Notes: generated from the sequence alone by a model not told the origin. DNA of 64,000 bases from Kalmusia sp. IMI 367209 (GCA_027946365.1 JAPEUQ010000015.1:310001-374000); one strand, 5' to 3'. Shown: positions 22,246-35,779, counted from the stretch's first letter. A program made the numbers and translations.

Positions 22246-23337
22246 TCAGTTCAAAACAACACTCTGGCTCAAAGCCCCCTTGCCGTTCACCCCCGACATA
22301 ACCAACAAGTGCGTCGGATCCAGCAGCGACATGCCTGACCAATTGGACTGGTCCGCAAACACGGTAAACTTGTTCCCCCACGTCTTCCCTCCATCGGTGC
22401 TCGTCATAATCTTAGTCGCGCAATTGGCATACCCCGTGTCGGACTGGCGATCCTCGTCGGTCAAGAAGCTCACGACCAACGTGCCCCAGACATTCCAGAC
22501 CTGCGGCGCACCAGCAGCCTTCCCACTCGGCGGCGTGAACACGCGCTGCCTGTTCCCCCACGTCGCGCCGTCATCGTTGGACGTCACGCTAGACACAACG
22601 AACCGCCCGTTCTCACCTTCGGTCGTCTCGAACACAGCAATCAGCGCGCCATCGTTGTCGATCGGCGCAACGCCCAGCATGCCATCTCTTGCATTGATAT
22701 TCGCGCCCGAGATGGTCTTGGGCGCACTCCACGTCTGGCCCCCATCCGTACTCGTCCTCATGATACTATCCTGATCCCCCGCATTGTTCTCCGCCGAGTA
22801 GTAAATCTGCAACGTGGTCCCATCGTGTGCGTACCGGATGAACGGCTCCCAGAGCCCATTGACCCCCGACGGCACGCGCTCGTCGACCGTAGTCAGGTAC
22901 TTGAAGTTGACGCCCTCGTCATCCGAGTACGAGATGCTGATGCGGAAGAAATCGTACGGCCCGTTGTCGTGACGATCATGGTTACGATACGCATATAGCA
23001 CGCGCCCGTTGTTCAGCACGAAGGGGAACCCATTGTTCATGTCGTGCGAGGCTCGTGGACCGCGGAAGACTTCGCCCAGGGGCGACCAGGAGGCGCCGCC
23101 GTCGGTCGACTTGACCGTCTTGAGGACGAGCTCGGGGTTGTCGCCAGGGGTGGTGAGGGTGAATGCACCGATCATGGTGCCGTTGGGGAACCTGTTCGTT
23201 GCGCGGGGGTACTCTGCGCTTCCTGCGTCCATGACGGCGGGCGCGCCATCGAGCGCTGGCACGCTCCCGCGGGCAGAGAGACGCATTGGCGTTGCGAGCG
23301 CCGCTGAGGCAAAGACAAGAAGACTCGCTATATGCAT
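22246..23337 (-). CDS. Secreted GH93 exo-arabinanase-like sialidase-fold enzyme
   Basis: A single exon of 363 residues. A signal peptide covers about residues 1-16 (MHIASLLVFASAALAT). The fold is a six-bladed propeller, shown by Asp-box repeats (Ser/Asn-x-Asp-x-Gly-x-Thr/Ser-Trp) at about residues 77-84, 196-203, 253-260 and 313-320, plus a degenerate one near 138. The sequence style (YPRATNRFPNGT near the start, NGLWEPFIRYAHDG in the middle) fits glycoside hydrolase family 93, which releases arabinobiose from the end of 1,5-alpha-L-arabinan. This implies plant cell-wall use by a saprotroph or plant associate. A non-enzymatic BNR protein is the alternative. The frame is complete, with no odd features. 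Confidence 0.85.
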   Translation of the reverse strand: MHIASLLVFASAALATPMRLSARGSVPALDGAPAVMDAGSAEYPRATNRFPNGTMIGAFTLTTPGDNPELVLKTVKSTDGGASWSPLGEVFRGPRASHDMNNGFPFVLNNGRVLYAYRNHDRHDNGPYDFFRISISYSDDEGVNFKYLTTVDERVPSGVNGLWEPFIRYAHDGTTLQIYYSAENNAGDQDSIMRTSTDGGQTWSAPKTISGANINARDGMLGVAPIDNDGALIAVFETTEGENGRFVVSSVTSNDDGATWGNRQRVFTPPSGKAAGAPQVWNVWGTLVVSFLTDEDRQSDTGYANCATKIMTSTDGGKTWGNKFTVFADQSNWSGMSLLDPTHLLVMSGVNGKGALSQSVVLN

Positions 23338-24426
23338 GGTGAATTGTAAATGTTCACTTGCCCAGGCAAGGGATATCCGCGACGAACGAAGGTGAAGAAT
23401 AAGATAAAATAAAAACTACAAAATGAAGACGTCCAATACCTCATGCCCTCTCTATATATCACATCCTATATACCCTCCACCATTTCAACCACCGGACACG
23501 CCTCTCAGCCCCTTCATTCCGCTCTGAGCTCTCTGCCCGAATACCCTACTGCTGCGCTTTCTCCGAGCAGCCACTGGGCATCCGTCCCTCGCTGCTTCGC
23601 GCCGGCCGCCTGAGTAGCAAACTAACGCACCTCGCTCCAAACAGTACTAGCCGTACTACAACGCCGTGCAACACTTTCTCGGAGTGAGAAATGGGCTACG
23701 CTCAGGGCCTGCGGAGATGGGGGCGCGTTTCAAGATCGGCGGACGAAACATTCGGTTTAGCGCAGGTCGGCGGCCAATCAGCGCTGTAGAACGTCTCGGC
23801 TGTGCAGGTGGTTTGGCCAGCGTGTCCGGTAAATAGGTGTGGGTGAGGGCCAATGTTCGCCGTGGGATATGTCACTGTGTGGTAATATGATGAAAGATAG
23901 GTGCGTGACCTGGGCACGTGCTAGGGGGGTATGCTTGGGGGCGGAAGGAGTACCTAGGTAGGTAGGAGGAATTGCTGAATGCTGGTGATTTGTATATACA
24001 CGACTCCAGATGTGGTTCGCCATGGCCCATATGCTCAGACGCTACCTTCCTCGTTGCAATGCGCCAAACTATCATGGATACGACGATGTAGCGCTGCATT
24101 GTTCCGTACCACCGCCCTCGACCTCGTGGTTGCAGAGAGCAACGTTATTAGCCCACCACTTCGTAATTAACCAAACGCTCTTCCTTGTGCTTGGCCGCTT
24201 CTAAGCAAAAAGTCAATAGCTAGACCGAAGAGGGCCGGGGCCACCAAAGCTGCAAATCCTAGCATGCAAACGTTATCATCAAACACCACCAATGCAAAAT
24301 GCTTTTGGAAAGGGTATCAACCACCGACGTAGTATACATGCCAAGCTCCTAAGGATGATTTGGGAAAGTTGCTTGCGTGAATATTTCTTGTATAAAATTG
24401 ATGCAACATCGAAGAAAGTCGCTCGC
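23338..24426. other. Intergenic, GH93 promoter and BST1 3' flank
   Basis: Apart from the TATA-like blocks nothing distinctive was seen. The overlapping short frames lack protein-like composition. Confidence 0.5.
23453..23472 (-). promoter_or_regulatory. Candidate TATA region of the GH93 gene
   Basis: Two TATATA-like blocks at 23453-23459 and 23467-23472, about 115-135 bp upstream of the ATG at 23337. Confidence 0.4.
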
Positions 24427-27400
24427 TCAAGGTCGCTTTTTGATGTCGCTGTCTGGGTCCATTGTATCAAGGATACTTCCAATTCGTTTTACCGAAAGAG
24501 ACGACCTGTCGAAGTGTATCGCCACGAGCCAAGCGCACAGAATGTTTGCCAGATGGTGCAAAACGTAAGCGTACGTGACGCCATACATGGCCGCGTAAGC
24601 GGCAATAGAGAACAAAAGGACGTTCGTGAGAGCGCGGAAACGAGATTGTACTCGAGGAACCATGCGGCCGGTGCTCAACGTCTCGACAAGGAGGATGAAC
24701 GGCATGATGGAGAGGATGTTGTGGTGCGACGAGAAGGGCGTGAGCCAATGGACTGCGAGGTTGCGGACCCAAACGACCAGGACTGGCAGATTGATGGGTA
24801 AGATCCAGAGCATAAGGATGAAGATGGAGTGCGCGTAGTTGTAGAAGTTGTAGTTCATGTCCAATCGCTGCGTGGAGTCAGTATCGATGGAGCAGTAAGG
24901 AATGGGGGTGACTTACTGTTTCTCTTGCCAGCCTGAAACTGCGTACGCAAGTGGCCAGCTGCACGAGGCAGAGCACTACGTACGCAAAGTGGTAAGGGAT
25001 GACTGTCGAGACAAGAGACAACAGGATGCCGGTCGTAATCACACGTTGCCTCATCGATGTCACGGCGAAAACGGTGGGCGCCGGGAAGAGTGAGTAGAGC
25101 AGCGCAAAGAGCGAAACAAGGACAAGAGCGACGTAATTGACGACAACACATATGGCGACACACATTAACCCAAATAGCGGGACCAGAAACCAGAAGAAGG
25201 CGTCCTGGGTGCCCAAAAGCAGTTCATGGTCTGTACCATTGACAAGTCCGCTTCCATTATTTGAGGTGACGTGAAGCGGCCACTGGTGAGTCGAACCTGA
25301 AGTCTGACGATGGACTCCTGCCAGGGACGCAACGGACAGTAGAGTCAGGGCAGCAAAAATGAATGGGAGCGATGTTCGTACACTTTCGCTCAACCCTTCG
25401 GCAAAGCTCACGAAAATCCCGGTCTCGTCGTATACCTGGAACTGATGGCGAAGCACCAACGCGACGACAAGCAACGGAAAAGCAGCGAAAACGATCCGGT
25501 AACGCATCCAAAGTTTCCCCACGCTTCCCAAAACGTCGACCTTCAGTGTAATGTCAACGCCATTGTCGCAGGTAGGGTCCGACCACAATTGTAGAGAGAG
25601 ACCGTTAGTAGGCCGCTTTGCGAAGAATGACGGGGGCATGAACGGAGCGATTCCGTGCAGGTTGATCTCTGCATCTCTTGTATTGACAAAGTACTTGCTT
25701 TCATAGACATCGGTAATGTATTGGCGGACGAGGGGCATGAAAAGTTCACCCGCGTTGCACGCTTGCTGTCCGACGTGGAGATTGTAGGCTAGAAGGCTCG
25801 AGTGCAGGGCTGGCACCTTAATCTCCGTCATCAAGGGGCGTTTTGAGGATAACCGAAGGCTCAAGCCTGTAGCCACAAGTCGCTTCAGGCCAACGTCTAT
25901 ACGACGTGTCGACTCTACTTCGTCGCTGAATTCTGCAACGACCCACCCATAGCTGTGGTGGCCGGACTTGTCGACGACGGCAACGAATTGGCTTTCAGAG
26001 AGGTCTTCTAGCCTGTAATATAGATAAGAGAAGGGCTGCTGGTCCTTCTTGAATGGGAAGGTCGAGTATATCGTAGACGCAGGTAGAATCATAGCATCGC
26101 GGGCAGCATTCTTGCAAGCCAACCTAGTTGGGCTAGAGCTATCACCGGATAGGTCCATGTTCACCTGGAAAAGCGAAGTGGACTGACTAGTCTGGTGTGG
26201 AAACACATTGCAGACTAGTACTTCGAGCTTGCCATGCTGCCCTGTGAAATCTAGCCTCTCGTTGGTAAGGAGAGAGAACTTCCTATTTCCAGTAAGATTA
26301 TGAGGTACAGGCAAGACATACGCCTTTGGTCTAGGTGTAAATTGCCCAAGGCTCCGCAAAACTAGTCTTTCCCCTTCAGGAACACTGACGCTCTTTTCGT
26401 CTATGGTCAGAAGAGTTTTCGATTCTTCGTGCGGCAGATATTTCTCGGCAATATCCTCGAGTCCGGTCAAAAACCATTTCTTGAAGGTACGCATGCGCTC
26501 AGCACGGGCAACTGTTTGCGCAGCTGTCGAAACATCAACGACGTCGTAAAGTGCGTGTACTACGCTCTTTCTCGCTTGATCACACCATGTGATGGCGAGA
26601 TGGTCCGCTCCTGTCCAGACATTCGGGATGGATGATGTAAAGACAGTAAAGCCATGCGTTTCAGGCACCAGAGAGGCGATATTAGCATATTCCGAAGACA
26701 CCATAGTGTCCAATCCTCCTCCAGCAATGGAAATGAGAGTGACGTGCCACAAGGGGTTATCGATCGCCCGTTCTTGTGAATAAGCTTGCCGCCAGTAATC
26801 ATTGACACCTTTGTAGGTCCGCACGATATCTCCATCAAAGGACACTGGCGGTCTGGCGTGAGGCGCGGCGAGCGTGATGATGGTATTGATAGATTTAGAT
26901 TGATAATTCGGCATAGTAAGCATAGTGCGCGCCACGACACCACCCATTGAATGGCCGACTATAATCACCGACGTTGGATCCGGCAAGTCCGAGTCTCGTA
27001 AGGCTCGCGACGGCGTATGGTACAGGGATAAGATGAAGGATATAGCATCATTCAAGTATTCGGCCTGATCCAGCAAAGTCTGCCCATGAAAAGCAGTTAT
27101 GTCCTCATTGAAATCCACCGAGAAGAAGTCTAGGGCCCTCTTTCCCGCCTTGCCTGCACCCATGTTGTGACGGACGGAGTTGTGGTAGTGGTATGCTGCT
27201 TCGGAGGCATATGAGCGGACCTGTTTGTAGCTTCCAGCATTTCCTGGGATGAAGAGGACGGGAACACCTTTGACCTTGAAATTGTTAGTGAAGGCTGCGC
27301 AGGTAGTGGTGAGTCCTTACTCTAGCGTCACCATCTATGCCGCCTTCCCTATACAGATACAGCTTGTATTTCGTTGCGAATCGGGTGTGTTCCGTGTCGA

Positions 27401-27632
27401 AGTCGTCGAACTTGAAGTAGGCGGGTCGCATGTATGACATTTCGCATCCCTTGGCATCCAATTGCCTTGTGAGGAAAGACTGGCCCATCAGAAATAGCGC
27501 CCCAAAGCCTAGCAGCGTTGCCACGATGGTATGCAGTGAACATGCCCAGGGGTTTCTCGGCCGCCCGCGCTGTCTGTCCGCGTGGTACTCGACCATGCTC
27601 TCTTCCGTGATATCTTTCGCTAGCGAACTCAT
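24427..27632 (-). CDS. BST1: GPI inositol-deacylase (Bst1/PGAP1)
   Basis: Three exons, 27321-27632, 24917-27274 and 24427-24867, give 1036 residues, within the usual size of fungal Bst1. It removes the acyl chain from inositol of GPI-anchored proteins in the ER, which is needed for their export and quality control. A first TM (VATLLGFGALFLMGQSF) precedes the lumenal hydrolase part. The PGAP1 domain follows with VLFIPGNAGSYKQVRS and the catalytic serine in VGHSMGGVVAR. A long lumenal region and about eight C-terminal hydrophobic segments complete the protein. The ATG at 27632 is the first that gives a short cytosolic tail before TM1. Both introns (46 and 49 nt) fall between complete codons. 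Confidence 0.93.
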
Positions 27633-30600
27633 TGCTGGCCGCGTATCTGCAGTCGTCGGGGATAGGGTGGCGGACGAGTCGATGTCTTAGGAATGAGTCG
27701 CGGGTGTCGGTGATCCCTCTCGCCCAGTTTCTCGCGCGCACCGCCTAGGACCTGTCTACGTCCAGCTAGTCGATCCGTGTGCAATTGCCATGCTCTGGCG
27801 CAGGGAGGAAGTGCGAAGGCAAGCCGAACGGGTGTTGCCGCGTGGGGGACGTTTGTAGATGTCTTGCGGTTATCGTAGCTTGAGTCACTACTAATTGCGC
27901 CTGCCACCCAAGGCGTACTCTTTCCGACCCAACAAGCGCCCCTCTTGCAATAGGTTCTACGTCACCGCAATCACTCGACGGTTTCAACGGTGGTGAATGT
28001 GATTGAGCGGTGGCTTCCCAGCCAAAGGCACACGGTGCAACCCCAGGAAATTGTTCCAGCGGAGCTGGCGAGACGGGAGACAGGGCAGCGCAGTCGCCAA
28101 GAAGGGAGTGAACCCGCGGATTCCCCCGCGGCAAACGAGTGATTGACCGGAGCCGGTGGATAGCGTGTCACGCAAACACACGGAGAGAGAATGTAGTGAG
28201 GTGGTCGCGCTCTGTACCAGTAGCTCTCCTCCCAGGCTCTCGCTAGCTGCAGCATCGTTGCGGCTATGCGCGCAGGGGTCCGCGGACTTAACCATATCGA
28301 TAACGATTCACCCTAGCCACATCGTTTCCACGTGCACCACGTCAAATTCTAAGATGGGTTGTTGAAGGTGCGTACAATACTTGTTTCACGTTCAAACATT
28401 TCTCCAACCACTCTTTGAGTTTGTATATGTATGCAGATTGATACAATCCGTTTTTCTCTCCCCGATTCTCATAGAAAAGGAGAGCAAATGCGACAAGGAC
28501 GATATGCAACTCAGGTGAATGGGAGGATCTTCGTCTGTCAATTTTTCAGATGCCAATTCAATACCCAACAGATCCTTCTCGGTCGTCTAATCGAGTGTTT
28601 CCTTTAGCATCAATCTCAACTCAGGATACATTCATCATTCTTTTCCACAATCTCAAGCCTCATTGAAACATACCCGCATTGATACTGATGCAAATTATTT
28701 CATGATCACGTTAAGCACGTATTTTCAGCGGTGTTAGGTTCACTCCTCACCCCAATTCATACATACGCCAATGTATATATACCCCCAACGCCAGCATAAG
28801 GTAATGCCCGCCAACATGCGCCTTGTGTGGTTTTCGAGGGTTGAATGACAGAGCAAAAGGTCGTTACGTGACTTGACTTCAGCAATTTGAAGTTCGATAA
28901 AGGCTTCGCAAGCTCGATACCGAAGCACGATATTAGTCTGTACTGCTCCTGCGTCATGCTGTCGTAGTCAAAATACAGAACAATAGTTGCTAGGAAAAAC
29001 TCTCCAGTTGTTGCTGAAGTGGTTGGCGGATCAACTCGTACAGATTGCGGACAGATGTACTTCAGATGGTAATCGAGGCTGTAGATTAAATGCAGGAGTG
29101 TATTCTAGGAAATCGTAGGGCTCCTGTTTATGTGCGTATGTGATGATCGAATAACTGGACTAGCTTTCTCTCATGCTACAGGAAATAAGAGTGTACAGGG
29201 GATTAACATGTTAACAATACAGACTGACTCTTTCAACTTAACAGGTTTGAGCATACGAAGAGATGTCGGGATAATCTTGGGGCCGGTCCGGCTGGTGTGA
29301 GATGCCGTAGAGTTATCTGATAGGAGGTTAATGACAAAAGACCACTTGACGTGCTTCGCGACAGCGACTCCTTTCTGTCAGATTGCGGACATTCAAGAAC
29401 AAAAACGAAATTCGCAAAATATCAAAGAGAGGCCCGTTACGCGATGCTTGCGCGGTTGGCTATTCGAGGCCAAGCTCCATGTGCTTCGAGAGGCAGGCGA
29501 GTATATAAACCCTTCGATGATGGATCCTAGGAGGGTGACGGTAATTGCTAGGGTACTTACATTACCCTCGGACGACACTGCTCTATCGTCACCGATGAGA
29601 GCTTCAGTCAGAGTTGTAGGATAACCGTCCGGAGACCCATTGTAGACAGGGTTGGTTCAGGAAAACCAAAACGCACAATGGACCTCCTGAGTTTTATCAG
29701 ACATGGTGTAAGATACTAACAAGGCGAATTGTGATGAAAGGCTGTGATTTTCGATGACCAGACGCAACGGGCGCTCCCGCTATGTGCAGCACTGCGCCGG
29801 GACTCATGCAAGTCACACCGCTGACGAGGACAAATGCGTACAAGCGTACTGTGGAGAACTCACGATGCGGAGGAAGAGAATCTGGGGAATATCGATAAGT
29901 AGTGGGGATGCTCTGAGCGCATGGCTGAAGTGCATGCAGCTCAGCGCCCTGTGCGACCTTAGCAAAGACGAGTCGCTGATAGGGGATTATTTTGTAAGCC
30001 ACAGAGTCGAGCGCAAGGTGTTTTGAATAGATAGTGAGCGTCAATCTGGAGCAAAACTTGGCCCTACTGACAGCGATGAAAAAATTGCTGCCGGGACATT
30101 ACCAAAGCCAATGCCTATGGTGAGGATCGGGGGGCGCATGCGGCTGAGATGGCGCTACCCAAAACCAGCAAGGGCGGGCATCGCCCTTGCACGGTATTGC
30201 AATTTCTCTCACCGCAGCCTTCGTGGGGACCAACTGCTCAGCCCGCATGCCGGGAATGCCACGTTACTGTTGATCAGAAAGTCGAAGAAGAGTCTCGAAC
30301 AAGTCCTCCGAGTCTTCGTGTACGTTACTGGTGCTTGTTCATTCGCAAAAAATACATCGGCTGCAGTAGCAGCGAGGTGGCAAAGGTACCCACATGGGCG
30401 AGTCGGTATGGAAGATACTCGGTAGAACCGGGAAGGTACTTTGGAAAAGGCCTGGAGCTCCCTATGCGACCATAGCGCCAAAAGTCATTAGGGTCCATCG
30501 ACTGGGCTGGTAGTCCCTACAGCGGCTGCAACAGCCTCGAACAGGCAACTGCGTGCTGGCTTCATTGGATGCCGCGGCTGCGAATATGTCGCTGTTTACT

Positions 30601-31348
30601 GTGCGCTTCCGGCTATTGATGTATGCACTTGGGGAGAGTCGAAGGCGTTTGGTTCACGCTGGTACAGCTAGCGAATAGATCGAAACACCAACGTGGCAGT
30701 GCCTGTCGTGCTTGGGCGAGTCCCTGGTGGTCGTCGCATGTGCATAATCCAACGACCCCGAGACGCCGCCGGGGTTGTAGAGAAGGCGGTCAGCACAGGT
30801 CGAGTCTGAGATTGCCACAAATAGAATGGGTCTTCGCGGGCAGCGCGTCCCCCACCAGGTGCCGCTGTAAAGGCTCTCGACAGAGAAGCGGTCGCCTGCT
30901 GTTAGTAATGGCATAAAAGCCGTTCGATGGCGTACATGGACAATACCGGAGACTGTGGAGGCCAACGTGAAAATTCGGCGCTGGAGCATTGCGGGCAATA
31001 GACGGCGGGGCTGTTGAAGGGCGAGGTGGCCCGTGCGAGATAAAGGGCCCTGCCGATAAGCTAGCACAGAAATTTTGCAGTTTAAAAATCCACCGCCCCT
31101 CCATTTTCCCACAAACCCTCCCCTCTCTTGCTCTGCCCCTGGGCTCTTTCTTTCAGTTTTCTGTCTTTGCATTGCTTGCATAGACGCTGCCAGCGACTGT
31201 CGTTGTCCGAGCAGCCTTGATACCCCGGTAGATTTTCTACTTTGACCGCTTTTTGGGCAGACCGCTACCTATTTAGCGCCGCTGCTTCCACAAAGGCTGC
31301 CCCGCCAAATCGACACTTTCACAACTCTACACAAAAAAAATCAGAAAA
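27633..31348. other. 3.7-kb gene-free region upstream of BST1 and EF-3
   Basis: The largest gap in the window. Many short overlapping frames exist on both strands, but none has protein-like composition, splice support or a recognisable motif. It holds the divergent promoters of BST1 and elongation factor 3. A non-coding transcript or small lineage-specific gene cannot be excluded. Confidence 0.5.
31091..31168 (+). promoter_or_regulatory. Pyrimidine-rich tract before EF-3
   Basis: A strongly C/T-rich tract 180-260 bp before the EF-3 ATG, as often seen just upstream of transcription starts of highly expressed fungal genes. Confidence 0.45.
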
Positions 31349-34300
31349 ATGGCTCCCGCTGCCACTGATGCCCCGCATAATGCGAAGACGGTGAAGGCTG
31401 AGAACTCCAAGTCCGTCAAGGTGCTTGAGGAGCTCCTAGGCAAGTTGACCATCTCGAAGGCTCAGGATGAGATCAACGCCTCCGCGCTTGACCTCGCCAC
31501 CTTCATCAACGGCGACATTGAGGAGGGTGATGCGCCCGTAAAGTAAGTCAGAACTTTGAATTCCGGCGTCCTCGCCACCATAGGCGACTATCATGCTAAC
31601 AAATTTTTCAGGGCCGTTGAGCTGCTCCGGAAGCAGTTGGGCAACCGCAAAGATGCCATCGCCCGTGAGCGTGCGCTGGACGCCATCCGTGCCATCGCCC
31701 AGCACTCGACCGTTTCCGCCGCTGTTGAGCCCTACCTCGTCGCTCTCCTGCCCGATACCCTCAATGCTGTTGCCGACAAGATGAGCGCCGTCAAGGTCGC
31801 TGCTCAGACTGCCTCTGAGGCCATTGTCAGCGCCGCGAACCCGAACGCCGTCAAGGCTATCATCCCCCACATCATCCGCTCTCTCGAGGCTACGCTGAAG
31901 TGGCCGGAAAAGATCACCGATCTTAAGTGCATTGAGATCCTCACCAAGAGCGCCCCGGCTCAGCTCGCGTTCCGCGTACCTGACTTGCTTCCCGTCATCT
32001 CCGGAGCCATGTGGGATACCAAGGCTGAGGTCAAGAAGGCTGCGTACGCCACCATGGAGACTCTGTGCGGTCTCATCTCCAACAAGGATATCGAGCGTTT
32101 CATTCCCGAGCTGATCAAGTGTATCGCCAAGCCTGAGAACGTCCCCGAGACCGTTCACTTGCTCGGTGCCACTACTTTCGTCACTGACGTCCACGAGCCC
32201 ACTCTTGCTATCATGGTTCCCCTCCTTGAGCGTGGTCTTGTTGAGCGCGAGACTGCCATCAAGCGCAAGTCTGCAGTCATCGTCGACAACATGTGCAAGC
32301 TCGTCGAGGACCCCCAGATCGTGGCTGCTTTCTTGCCCAAGCTTATGCCTGCGCTCGAGAAGAACTACGACAACCTTGCCGATCCCGAAGCTCGTGAGAA
32401 GACCAAGCAGGCTTTGGACACTTTGACCCGCGTCGGTGCCGTAGAGAATGGCAAGATCCCTGAGATCTCCAAGGACGGCGATATTTCCACCGTTTCCGGT
32501 CATGTCAAGGATGTTGTTCCTGGCAAGTACAGCCTTGACAAGTTCGGACCCATCATTGAGTACATCGGCGCCATCGGTGGCCAGCTCATTGACGAGAAGG
32601 ACTACGAACCCTTCAACTGGCAGTCGAACATTGGACCTTTCCTTGCCATCATCGTCGGTGACGAGGGAGCGAAGGACCTTGTCGACGCTCTCCGCAAGAG
32701 GGCCATCCCCGGCGCTGCGGCTGAGGACGCTGTCGAGCCGGATGAGGAGGAGGGCGAGGATCTTTGCAACTGCACGTTCAACTTGGCCTATGGTGCTAAG
32801 ATCCTGCTCAACCAGACCCATCTCCGCCTTAAGCGCGGCCAGCGTTACGGTCTCCTTGGCCCTAACGGTTCCGGAAAGACTACTCTGATGCGCGCCATCA
32901 ACAACGAGCAGGTCGAAGGCTTCCCCAAGCAGAATGAGGTCAAGACTGTGTACGTTGAGCACGATCTTGACTCTGCCGACACTGAGCAGACCGTCATCGA
33001 GTGGACCATGAAGAAGCTACAATCTGTTGGCATTGAGAAGTCGCAGCCTGAGGTCGAGAGCACGCTTGTTGAGTTCGGTTTCGTCAAGGAGCAACTCGAG
33101 AACCCCATCACTTCGCTCTCTGGTGGCTGGAAGATGAAGCTCGCTCTTGCTCGTGCTGTATTCGAGGAGCCTGATATCCTACTTCTTGACGAGCCGACCA
33201 ACCATATGGACGTGAAGAACGTCAAGTGGCTCGAGGACTACCTCATCAACTCGCCTTGCACATCCATCGTCATCTCCCACGACAGCAAATTCTTGAATAA
33301 CGTTATCCAGCACGTCATTCACTACGAGCGCTTCAAGCTTAAGCGTTACCGCGGTAACTTGGATGCTTTCGTCAAGCGTGTCCCATCTGCTCGTTCCTAC
33401 CACGAGCTCGGCGCCTCCGACATGGAGTTCAAGTTCCCCGAGCCCGGTTTCCTTGAGGGTGTCAAAACCAAGGCTAAGGCTATCGTTCGCGTCAACAACA
33501 TGAGCTTCCAGTACCCCGGTACCTCGAAGCCCCAGATTTCCGAGATCTCTTTCCAGTGCTCGCTCGGTTCGCGTATTGCCGTCATTGGTCCCAACGGTGC
33601 CGGAAAGTCGACTCTCGTCAACGTCTTGACTGGTGAGCTCATCCCCACCTCTGGTGATGTGTACCAGCACGAGAACATCCGTATTGCGTACATCAAGCAG
33701 CACGCTTTCGCCCACATTGACCACCACTTGGACAAGACTCCTTCCGAGTACATTCAGTGGCGTTTCCAGACTGGTGAGGACCGCGAGACCATGGACCGTG
33801 CCAACAAGATCGTCACCGAGGAAGATGAAAAGGCCATGGACAAGGTCTACAAGATCGAGGGTACTTCCCGTCGTGTCATCGGTATCCACTCCCGTAGGAA
33901 GTTCAAGAACTCGTACGAATACGAGTGCTCGTTCGCCCTCGGTGAGAACCTTGGCATGAAGAACGAGAAGTGGACACCCATGATGACTGCAGACAACGCC
34001 TGGATTCCCCGTTCCGAGATCCTCGCCTCGCACGCCAAGATGGTTGCTGAGGTCGATCAGAAGGAGGCTTTGGCCAGCGGTCAGTTCCGTCCTCTGGTCC
34101 GTAAGGAGATCGAGCAGCACTGCGCCAACTTCGGTCTCGATGCTGAGTTGGTTTCTCACTCGCGTATGCGTGGTCTCTCTGGTGGTCAGCGTGTCAAGGT
34201 CGTCCTTGCCGCTTGCTCATGGCAGCGCCCGCATTTGATCGTCCTCGACGAGCCTACTAACTATCTAGACCGCGACTCGCTCGGTGCCCTCTCCAAGGCT

Positions 34301-34772
34301 ATCAAGTCTTTCGAGGGTGGTGTCATCATCATTACTCACTCTGCTGAGTTCACAAAGAACCTGACTGAGGAAGTCTGGGCTGTCGTGGACGGCAAGATGA
34401 CTCCTTCCGGTCACAACTGGGTCCAGGGCCAAGGCTCCGGCCCCCGGTTGCAGGAGAAGGGCGAGGAAGAGGAGAAGTGAGTTTCCAAACATTTCTACAG
34501 AACTCACAGATGCTAATACGTATCAGATTCGACGCAATGGGAAATAAGATCAGCGGAGGCGAAAAGGTTCGTTACAATGCCTTTGTCCTGTTATTGAAAA
34601 CTTATGCTAACAATTTTTACAGAAGAAGAAGCTTACTGTAAGTCACCTGAAAAAATCGACAACTAAACACCCTCTAATTTGAAATCAGTCTAGCGAAATG
34701 AGAAAGAAGAAGAAGGAACGTATGGCCCGTCGCAAGCGTGGCGAGGAGGTCTTCTCCGATGAGGATGACTAG
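31349..34772 (+). CDS. tef3: Translation elongation factor 3 (ABC-F-like ATPase)
   Basis: Five exons (31349-31542, 31612-34476, 34527-34566, 34623-34637, 34689-34772) give 1065 residues, the normal size. EF-3 is the ATPase that helps release deacylated tRNA from the ribosomal E site in fungi. N-terminal HEAT repeats fill about residues 30-320. ABC1 has [20 protein letters not shown] and [14 protein letters not shown]2 has [21 protein letters not shown] and [11 protein letters not shown], with the chromodomain-like insert between its Walker A and signature motifs. The Lys-rich C-terminus is assembled from the last three exons, including a 15-nt microexon coding Lys-Lys-Lys-Leu-Thr. Codon use is strongly biased to C-ending codons, as expected for high expression. 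The start context AAAAATGGCT is good. Confidence 0.97.
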
Positions 34773-35779
34773 ATGGTTTATGACATGCATGGTATGGTCG
34801 GTTTATGAACAAAAAGTTGTTTATTTTGTCTCATGGATGGCGTTATGATCGATACCTTGTAGATCGGATAGATTCCAGCTGAGCTTCGATCTCGGCTTTT
34901 AATTACAAGTTCTGAACAACTCTTTGCGACCGCGTGAAGTATGATATCGCTCCACAAACTTGAACTTAGGAAGAACCCTTGCAACTACTTGGCACGGAAC
35001 CACCTGCCCCTTGTATCTCCATCTTTCATACAAAGTGATATGCAATTTCTAGAGGATATATGTTGTGGGATCACGTCTATGCTTGAACACACATTTTTGA
35101 AATGTAGTGCATCACACCGCTTCCGATTTTCTATGAGGAGATGCGAGAACTCAAAGGCTGAGAAAAGTGTAGACATGCACATCTTGATAAGCAAACAACT
35201 ACTAGCTTTAGCGCCATGACTGACATTAGTTTGGATATCTTGCGGCGTCGTTGGGCGTCTAGGCAATCGATGCTGCTCCTTGCAGTAGTTCTTCAATACA
35301 ACGAGCAACATCGACGCAGACAATTCGAGCACCCTTTTTTTTGGAGGAGGTTGTGGCCTTGGCGAAGCGAAGAATGTTATCAATGTGTCATTTCTTAGAG
35401 ATTGTTGCAGGATAGCTGGGTGTTGCTAATATCAAATAAATGACGTGCTTCCAACAAAGGCGCAAGTTTGAACATTTGAATCTATGCTCGCTACCTTGAC
35501 CTCACGGAAAGAATCGCAATTTCCTTACTCTGCGTCACTCAAACATATGAGTGAGAGACAGATACTAGAAGAGATGATAGTGAGATTCATGGTAATGCTC
35601 ACACGTGAGCAACGCTGTTATTGAGCGAGGCGTTCACATTCACCATAGTGAAAGTGATACCAATTAACGCGAGGAAGCGCGCCACGTTTTTTGTACGCTA
35701 AGCGAGCCTCGCGTCCGTAGAAACATATTAGGCCTTATTGTTTGGCACAGCCTTGTCTTCCTCACCAAACACATTCGCC
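34773..35779. other. Intergenic, no gene seen
   Basis: The 3' flank of EF-3 and the promoter side of the Cys/His-rich gene. It includes a T9 run near 35335. No supported gene. Confidence 0.5.

Noticed and set aside
30654..31181. 175-codon minus-strand ORF upstream of EF-3
   Set aside because: The composition is random, it overlaps the EF-3 promoter and pyrimidine tract, and it shows no recognisable domain.
31436..34159. Long minus-strand frames opposite elongation factor 3 (508 and 326 codons)
   Set aside because: Shadow frames caused by strong codon bias of EF-3. They are rich in Leu, Val, Asp and Gly with no motif or splice logic.
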